9,877 nucleotides of DNA from Bacteroidota bacterium. GTDB taxonomy: Bacteria; Bacteroidota; Bacteroidia; Chitinophagales; Chitinophagaceae. The position numbers and the translations under genes were made by a program. Position 1 is the stretch's first letter, and each line of letters begins with the position of its first letter. The stretch lies in contig JAEZDR010000118.1 of the NCBI GenBank assembly GCA_023433265.1, positions 1 to 9,877 of the forward strand, read 5' to 3'. Shown here in pieces: positions 6,184 to 9,877 of this stretch. The notes beneath the pieces were generated by a model, which worked only from the letters and a program-made list of their open reading frames with translations, ran no database searches and was not told the DNA's origin.

Positions 6184-6210
6184 AGAGCGGCCCTGCCGCT
6201 TTTTTCTTTT
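6184..6210 (+). terminator. Rho-independent terminator after the response regulator
   Basis: AGCGGC (6186-6191) pairs with GCCGCT (6195-6200) around the tight loop CCT, and two weaker pairs extend the stem outward. TTTTTCTTTT follows directly. It lies 6 bases after the stop codon. The convergent AraC gene ends at 6227, so this short region separates two transcripts running towards each other; the T-run favours the plus direction. Confidence 0.85.
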
Positions 6211-6226
6211 ATAGCCCTTTCCATGC

Positions 6227-7147
6227 CTACCTCAAAAGGTCGCAAGGCTTTAAGCCCGTCTGCTTTTTGAAAGCAGCAGAAAAATGCGAGATGGAAGAAT
6301 AACCGAGGAGCGCAGAAACATCCGTAACACTTAACGACTTTTCGTACAGCAGGTATTTTGCATGCTCCATCCTTTGCTGTTGGTAAAATTCGAAGATGGT
6401 AGTGCCGTACACTTCTTTAAAACCCTTCTTAAGATAACATTCGTTGGTAGCCACTTTCCGGCTCAGTTCTTTGATTGTAAGCGGTTCGCCAATGTGTTTT
6501 AAAAGAATCTCGCGGGCGAGATAGATCTTTTCCCTTCCCGATTCGTCGGCAAGAAAACGGCAGTTAAAGCCTTCTTCCCTTTCTTCTACAAGGCATTCAA
6601 GGCTGTAAAGCAGCACTTCATGAATGCGCGCGGTGGTATAGATGTGTTCGGACACGCCTGTAAAATTGTGACTCACAAGCCCGTCCAATGAAACCCGTTT
6701 GCGGTTACACAGCGGGAATAATTTAGTAAACGGGTTGGGATGCCTGAATGCTACTACCTCGTCCTTATGATTAGAGAGATTTACGTTTTCAATGAAGGGC
6801 TGCAGGAAGCTTGTGCTGAAATTGAACCTGAAAACATCTACGGTTTCATGTTTTCCGGAACAGTTTGTTGAGGGGTCCTGCGTGCAGGTGTTGCAGTCTT
6901 TGTTTTCGCAATACCGGTTGCCGCTGATGCAGAACCTTAATTCCAGGTAGCTGTTTTGTTGTTGTTTCTCAACATGGTACACCATCATGCCGGTGTCTTC
7001 GCTCAGCCAGGTTTTGTGAAGCTGGTACCGTTTGATCTCGTACTGGAAAGCACCTTCCACTTCACGCTGCTTTGTGTAAAACAGGCTAAGGCCTGCTTCC
7101 AATTGTTCTTCGTGGGCTGTTCTCAATATATCCAGGGCCTGTATCAT
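6227..7147 (-). CDS. AraC-family transcriptional regulator with N-terminal cysteine cluster
   Basis: A 306-residue regulator from ATG 7147-7145. Residues about 205-306 are the AraC DNA-binding domain: the first HTH covers LTIKELSRKVATNECYLKKG and the second SVTDVSALLGYSSISHFSAA, ending with the typical FKKQTGLKP. The N-terminal part is a sensor region of no family I can name with confidence. It contains a tight cysteine group, C73, C80, C85, C88 and C96 with H100 nearby (within FCISGNRYCENKDCNTC and STNCSGKH). Such spacing (C-x4-C-x2-C-x7-C) would suit a metal or redox-active site, which is inference. The gene is divergent from the small envelope operon at 7256; the 108-base gap holds two dyads, so control of that operon or of itself is plausible. 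Confidence 0.9.
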   Translation of the reverse strand: MIQALDILRTAHEEQLEAGLSLFYTKQREVEGAFQYEIKRYQLHKTWLSEDTGMMVYHVEKQQQNSYLELRFCISGNRYCENKDCNTCTQDPSTNCSGKHETVDVFRFNFSTSFLQPFIENVNLSNHKDEVVAFRHPNPFTKLFPLCNRKRVSLDGLVSHNFTGVSEHIYTTARIHEVLLYSLECLVEEREEGFNCRFLADESGREKIYLAREILLKHIGEPLTIKELSRKVATNECYLKKGFKEVYGTTIFEFYQQQRMEHAKYLLYEKSLSVTDVSALLGYSSISHFSAAFKKQTGLKPCDLLR

Positions 7148-7216
7148 CCGGTGGCAGCAAAGCTAATAGCCTGCGCCGAAGGGTCAAATTAAGAATTGCT
7201 TTATATGGAATAATAT

Positions 7217-7242
7217 TTGTTATAATTAGTTGAATAACAACT
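7217..7242. promoter_or_regulatory. Overlapping dyads in the AraC / envelope operon divergent region
   Basis: TTGTTAT (7217-7223) and ATAACAA (7234-7240) form a perfect 7-bp inverted repeat with a 10-base spacer. Overlapping it, AGTTG (7228-7232) and CAACT (7238-7242) form a second perfect dyad with a 5-base spacer. They lie 14-39 bases before the start of the holin-like gene, where an operator would be expected. The AraC regulator transcribed the other way is the natural candidate to bind here, but AraC proteins more often use direct repeats. Confidence 0.4.
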
Positions 7243-7255
7243 CGCAAAATACTAC

Positions 7256-7645
7256 ATGGAACAGCAAACCAAAGCCTCTGAGAACTACTTTGCTACTACC
7301 CGTACCGCAATTGAGGAATATATTTTTGCCCGCTGGCAGTTACTGAAGGTGCAGGTTACGGATAAATCTGCCAAAGTGCTTAGCCTGCTGTGGATTGCAC
7401 TGGCCGGCATTTCTTTCCTCATCTTCATTGTTTTTGCAATCTCCATGTTGCTGGGCTATTGGTTTAGCTACATCACCGGCAGCAATACAATAGGCTTTGC
7501 CATCCTAACTGGTATATATTTCGTTATGATAGTTGTGCTGTGGCTGGCGAGGCATGCGGTGGTGAGGGCTGTTGCCAACATCGGCATTAAGGCCATTTTC
7601 AGCAATAAAGACAAGAATAACCGTGATGCAAAAACGAGAAATTAG
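7256..7645 (+). CDS. Phage holin superfamily-like two-helix membrane protein (DUF1469 type)
   Basis: A 129-residue protein with a polar, probably helical N-terminus (residues 1-40, ENYFATTRTAIEEYIFARWQ), two hydrophobic segments at about 43-70 and 79-98, and a charged C-terminus (FSNKDKNNRDAKTRN). This layout is that of the family labelled holin 3_6 / DUF1469. Despite the name, in Bacteroidetes such genes are chromosomal and usually not part of phages; nothing phage-like is seen here. The role in the inner membrane is unknown, possibly in envelope stress. It is the first gene of three on the plus strand: the next gene begins inside its last 20 bases, which points to coupled translation. Confidence 0.8.
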   Translation: MEQQTKASENYFATTRTAIEEYIFARWQLLKVQVTDKSAKVLSLLWIALAGISFLIFIVFAISMLLGYWFSYITGSNTIGFAILTGIYFVMIVVLWLARHAVVRAVANIGIKAIFSNKDKNNRDAKTRN

Positions 7646-7988
7646 GACCCAGCACGACCTGGAAAAAGAAAAGGCAAGGCTAAGGTTGCTGGTACGCTAC
7701 CAGCAAAAGGATCTCAAGGGGTTGTTGTTGAGGTTGCCCGGCGAATTCCTCGCCTCGGGCATTGAAGCCAACCTGCCTAAGTTTGCCCGTCGTAAAATAG
7801 TGTACAAGGCAATTGATGCTATCCGGATGGGCATTGCCGGCGGGCTTAACAGCATGCTCATGCCGAAGCATGAAGAGAATGCTAACAAGAACATCCTGTT
7901 TTCACCGTTCAATAAGATGCGGATGTTTGGGTCGGCCTTTAAAGCATACAGGTTAATTAAACGATACAGGAAACCAAGGGTGGGTTAG
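7626..7988 (+). CDS. Basic small protein of unknown function (120 aa)
   Basis: I chose ATG 7626, which overlaps the previous gene by 20 bases and starts MQKREIRTQHDLEKEKARL. An upstream non-ATG start would force a 74-base overlap. The protein is rich in Lys and Arg throughout and ends in the very basic AYRLIKRYRKPRVG. The first 30 residues look helical and charged (DLEKEKARLRLLVRYQQKDL), followed by LPGEFLASGIEANLPKFAR and a glycine-containing moderately hydrophobic stretch (IRMGIAGGLNSMLM) that is too short to count as a clear membrane helix. I recognise no domain. Its position between two small membrane-protein genes, overlapping one and 4 bases from the other, suggests it acts with them at the inner membrane. 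Confidence 0.75.
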   Translation: MQKREIRTQHDLEKEKARLRLLVRYQQKDLKGLLLRLPGEFLASGIEANLPKFARRKIVYKAIDAIRMGIAGGLNSMLMPKHEENANKNILFSPFNKMRMFGSAFKAYRLIKRYRKPRVG

Positions 7989-7992
7989 GCTT

Positions 7993-8148
7993 ATGATGCG
8001 GTGGTGGCTTTATCTTTTAGCAGTGGCTCTTCTTACAGCCTGGATACTTGTTTTCTTTGTTTGGGATGGAGATAAGTTAAGCCATGTACTGCTGGTAATG
8101 GCAGTCATCTGCGTTTTACTCCAACTGATAAGAGGAAGGGATGTCTAG
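7993..8148 (+). CDS. 51-aa DUF5670/Lmo0937-like membrane protein
   Basis: A short gene 4 bases after the preceding stop. Two tandem ATGs (7993, 7996) open a 51-residue frame ending TAG 8146-8148. The protein has a first membrane helix at about residues 4-23 (WWLYLLAVALLTAWILVFF), a short loop WDGDKLSH, a second helix at about 32-45 (LLVMAVICVLLQLI) and a basic end RGRDV. The order helix, short loop with His, LLVxAxxxxLLxLIxGR is the pattern I know from Lmo0937-type (DUF5670) small membrane proteins. Their function is not established; many are linked to stress response. It completes the three-gene envelope operon and meets the cupin gene tail to tail with one base between. Confidence 0.75.
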   Translation: MMRWWLYLLAVALLTAWILVFFVWDGDKLSHVLLVMAVICVLLQLIRGRDV

Positions 8149-8149
8149 T

Positions 8150-9028
8150 TTATTGAACGGCTCTTCCCGCCTCTTCAAATACCTTCCTTTTCTTCCACTC
8201 GTACCAGGTATGCGGTGCCGTTTTCTTGAGAACAGTATCAATGTTCCTCATCCCCACAAGATTCCAAACGCCCTTAAGTTTCCCTGACACGGTGTTGTTT
8301 AGCGCGCGCAGGCTCATGGCAAAGCCGCTATCGAGGTATTCCATGTGATGCCAATAGCCTCCCGGCATAAACAAAGTATCGCCGTGTTCTAAAATAATTT
8401 CGAGTCCTTCGGCATCGTTGATAGCGGGGAACTGCTGCAGATCGAGCCTGCTTTTAGCTGCGTCATAATAATGGGAGAAATCAGCCATGCTAAGCACTTC
8501 GAATGGCTTGCGGTAGAGTTTATGTTGCTCGGCATAGGGAAAGAGAAGCACCCTTTTCCTGCCCAGGAACTGCGTATGAAAGATGTGACTCAGGTCAATG
8601 TCAAAGTGCATGTGCGTAATAGAGCCCTGCCCGCCAACAAAAAGCATGGGCAGGCGCTTAATAAAGCCCTTTGCCAGTTCGTCGGGCCAGGTAAAATCGC
8701 TGGTAAGCAGGGGTGCGTGCGCAAATATGTTGAATAGGAAGATGCGCCAGGCCGCCGGCCCACTGCTTATCATGTCTATATATTCACCAAAAGTTTTGTA
8801 GTCGTCGGCTTTGTTCACCGGTGTATAGGCATCGCTCTTTACGTTGTTGTAAATGCCCACTTCTTTGTGCCCTACAAGCTCTTTAAAATATTGCCAGTTC
8901 CATTTGGAATAAGCAGGCCATTGCTTTGCCAGTCCTTTTATTACCACCGGAACCTGGGGAATAAAATAATTTTGCCTGAACTGGTTAGCATCAATATTGT
9001 CAACCACATCTACTTTTCGTAAATGCAT
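8150..9028 (-). CDS. FIH-like cupin/JmjC-domain Fe(II)/2-oxoglutarate oxygenase
   Basis: A 292-residue protein from ATG 9028-9026, beginning MHLRKVDVVDNI; an upstream start at 9094 would add 22 residues rich in Cys, Phe and Ile that do not fit the family. The N-terminal part has PQVPVVIKGLAKQWPA, the usual opening of cupin_8 proteins. The Fe(II)-binding facial triad is visible as HFD (H141, D143) and the distal His in YWHHMEY (probably H228). K158 in FLGRKRVLLFP matches the 2-oxoglutarate-binding lysine of FIH, and GDTLFMPGGYWHH is the closing jelly-roll strand. Known relatives hydroxylate protein side chains or tRNA; the substrate here cannot be read from sequence. The stop codon lies one base from that of the DUF5670-like gene. 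Confidence 0.9.
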   Translation of the reverse strand: MHLRKVDVVDNIDANQFRQNYFIPQVPVVIKGLAKQWPAYSKWNWQYFKELVGHKEVGIYNNVKSDAYTPVNKADDYKTFGEYIDMISSGPAAWRIFLFNIFAHAPLLTSDFTWPDELAKGFIKRLPMLFVGGQGSITHMHFDIDLSHIFHTQFLGRKRVLLFPYAEQHKLYRKPFEVLSMADFSHYYDAAKSRLDLQQFPAINDAEGLEIILEHGDTLFMPGGYWHHMEYLDSGFAMSLRALNNTVSGKLKGVWNLVGMRNIDTVLKKTAPHTWYEWKKRKVFEEAGRAVQ

Positions 9029-9033
9029 GAAAA

Positions 9034-9052
9034 TTGTATTTATACAAAAATA
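9034..9052 (-). promoter_or_regulatory. -7-like box and dyad before the cupin gene
   Basis: On the minus strand TATTTTTG (9052-9045) matches TAnnTTTG exactly, 16 bases before ATG 9028. Overlapping it is a perfect dyad, TTGTAT (9034-9039) and ATACAA (9042-9047), around two bases. The nearest upstream TTG is 26 bases away from the box, which is too far for a normal -33 element. The box also supports choosing the start at 9028 over the longer reading. Confidence 0.35.
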
Positions 9053-9099
9053 AAAGATGCATAGGTTGCGGGGCATAACAATAAGCGGAAGCATCCAGG

Positions 9100-9116
9100 T
9101 TTAAAATAATTTTAAA
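9100..9116. repeat. 17-bp AT palindrome before the YciO-like gene
   Basis: TTTAAAAT (9100-9107) and ATTTTAAA (9109-9116) are perfect inverted arms around a single A, ending 8 bases before ATG 9125. All bases are A or T, so chance is a real possibility. The position would suit an operator or an element keeping the start region open. Confidence 0.3.
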
Positions 9117-9124
9117 TATTAAGT

Positions 9125-9739
9125 ATGCTGATACACATACATCCGGCAAACCCACAGGAGCGCAATCTTAAAACAGTAGCTGAGTGCCTGCTGGATGGCG
9201 GTGTAATCGTGTATCCTACTGACACTATCTATGGACTCGGTTGCGACATTACCCAACCGAAGGCCATCGAACGCATTGCCCGCATCAAAAACATTGATCC
9301 GCAGAAGGTGCAGCTTAGCTTTATCTGTTACGACCTGAGCGATATGAGCCATTACACCAAGGCTATTTCCACGCCGCTTTACCGGCTATTGAAAGCACAC
9401 CTGCCCGGTCCCTACACCTTTATCCTGCCTGCAAGCAAAGAGGTGCCTAAACTGCTGCAAACAAAGAAGCACACCATCGGGCTGCGCGTACCGGATAATA
9501 ACATTGCAAGAAGCATCGTCAAGCAACTCAATCACCCTGTACTCTCTGCATCCCTACCCGGCGATATGGTAGAAGAGTATACAGACCCGGAACTCATTTA
9601 TGAAAAGTTCAGGAACCTTGTAGATATAGTTGTAGATGGCGGGATAGGCGGTATGGTACCTTCCACAATTGTTGATTGCACAACGGAAGAATACAGAATC
9701 ATCAGGCAGGGATTGGGTGTTTGGGAAGAGACGGAATAG
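9125..9739 (+). CDS. YciO-type protein of the Sua5/YrdC (threonylcarbamoyl-AMP synthase) superfamily
   Basis: A 204-residue single-domain protein. It shows the superfamily core: GGVIVYPTDTIYGLGCDI at residues 25-42, LPGPYTFILPASKEVP at 93-108, GLRVPD at 119-124 and STIVDC at 180-185. TsaC/Sua5 enzymes make the threonylcarbamoyl-AMP used for t6A in tRNA. Two of their four signature residues look changed here: the K-x-R site reads K55-N-I57, and the S-x-N site reads SASLPGD with no Asn. The opening IHPANPQER and these changes are closer to E. coli YciO, whose role differs from TsaC. Automatic annotation as threonylcarbamoyladenylate synthase is therefore plausible but uncertain. Length fits YciO. 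No C-terminal Sua5 domain is present. It is divergent from the cupin gene. Confidence 0.88.
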   Translation: MLIHIHPANPQERNLKTVAECLLDGGVIVYPTDTIYGLGCDITQPKAIERIARIKNIDPQKVQLSFICYDLSDMSHYTKAISTPLYRLLKAHLPGPYTFILPASKEVPKLLQTKKHTIGLRVPDNNIARSIVKQLNHPVLSASLPGDMVEEYTDPELIYEKFRNLVDIVVDGGIGGMVPSTIVDCTTEEYRIIRQGLGVWEETE

Positions 9740-9748
9740 AGATACGGG

Positions 9749-9776
9749 CTACCGATCCTTTGCTCCTACGGAGCAA
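9749..9776 (+). repeat. Palindromic interspersed repeat, copy 1
   Basis: CTACCGATCCTTT is followed by the perfect hairpin TTGCTCC-TAC-GGAGCAA (7-bp arms, 9760-9776; the first two T bases are shared). It begins 9 bases after the stop of the YciO-like gene. There is no T-run after it, so it is a repeat rather than a standard terminator, though it could still protect the transcript end. Confidence 0.7.
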
Positions 9777-9800
9777 CAACCCCATTGATGATTGTTCTTT

Positions 9801-9827
9801 CTACCGACCCTTTCTCCTACGGAGCAA
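9801..9827 (+). repeat. Palindromic interspersed repeat, copy 2
   Basis: It matches copy 1 in the same orientation, starting 52 bases later, with T to C at one position (CTACCGACCC) and one G missing before CTCC. The missing G shortens the hairpin to CTCC-TAC-GGAG (4 pairs), so this copy looks decayed. Confidence 0.7.
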
Positions 9828-9848
9828 TTACCGATAATAAACCAATCT

Positions 9849-9877
9849 GGAGGTTCCCCCTCCGCCCTGTAGGGGCG
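9849..9877 (+). repeat. Further palindromic elements at the window edge
   Basis: GGAGG (9849-9853) pairs with CCTCC (9859-9863), and CGCCC (9863-9867) pairs with GGGCG (9873-9877) around TGTAG. The second resembles the hairpin of the two preceding repeats in design but not in arm sequence. The element is cut by the end of the window, so its full form and orientation are unknown. Confidence 0.4.

Noticed and set aside
7572..7625. Upstream extension of the 120-residue gene
   Set aside because: It would overlap the holin-like gene by 74 bases and lacks an ATG; the ATG at 7626 gives a normal short overlap.
7256..7645. Prophage remnant suggested by a holin-family gene
   Set aside because: No lysin, capsid, tail, integrase or attachment repeat is present, and the family is common on Bacteroidetes chromosomes.
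9029..9094. Longer oxygenase reading starting at 9094
   Set aside because: The extra 22 residues do not match the family, and a -7-like promoter box lies inside them, so the ATG at 9028 is preferred.
9749..9877. CRISPR array from repeated palindromic units at the right edge
   Set aside because: The units differ in sequence and stem length, only two share a clear repeat, and no cas gene is near. Interspersed palindromic repeats fit better.

Overview
The window looks like chromosomal DNA from a Bacteroidota bacterium, most likely of the Chitinophagaceae type. The evidence is the families present (DUF3098 next to uppP, Bacteroidetes-style AraC regulators, a small DUF5670-type membrane protein), several exact matches to the Bacteroidetes -7 promoter box TAnnTTTG, and start codons without Shine-Dalgarno sequences. 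Nothing suggests a prophage, transposon, CRISPR array or classical defence island. Coding density is high: the longest stretch without an assigned gene is about 280 bases (5499-5780).

Left part (1-2533, minus strand). An AraC-type regulator with no ATG start is followed by a run of three genes: an 88-residue conserved-looking protein of unknown function, a PhnP-like metallo-beta-lactamase-fold hydrolase, and a membrane-anchored helix-hairpin-helix protein cut by the window edge. A -7-like box just before the 88-residue gene suggests that this run has its own promoter.

Middle (2695-6179, plus strand). A two-helix DUF3098 membrane protein precedes uppP, which recycles the undecaprenyl carrier for envelope synthesis. 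Next, behind a foldable leader, is a 515-residue FAD oxidoreductase fused to a C-terminal Rieske [2Fe-2S] domain, ending at a strong 13-bp-stem terminator. A stand-alone CheY-like response regulator follows, with an upstream region holding a good promoter match, an inverted repeat and a possible 31-codon ORF, and a second rho-independent terminator.

Right part (6227-9877). A second AraC regulator with an unusual cysteine cluster is divergent from three small, closely packed genes: a holin-superfamily-like two-helix membrane protein, a basic 120-residue protein, and a 51-residue DUF5670/Lmo0937-like membrane protein. The last of these meets, tail to tail with one base between, a FIH-like cupin/JmjC oxygenase. 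Divergent from that is a YciO-type member of the Sua5/YrdC superfamily. After it begins a cluster of imperfect palindromic repeats that runs off the right edge.

Taken together this is mostly a housekeeping and envelope region with local regulators. The points most worth a second look are the cysteine-cluster AraC regulator facing the small envelope operon across nested dyads, the FAD-Rieske fusion with its structured leader, the YciO-type residue changes, and the palindromic repeats at the right edge. I see no convincing complete new system.
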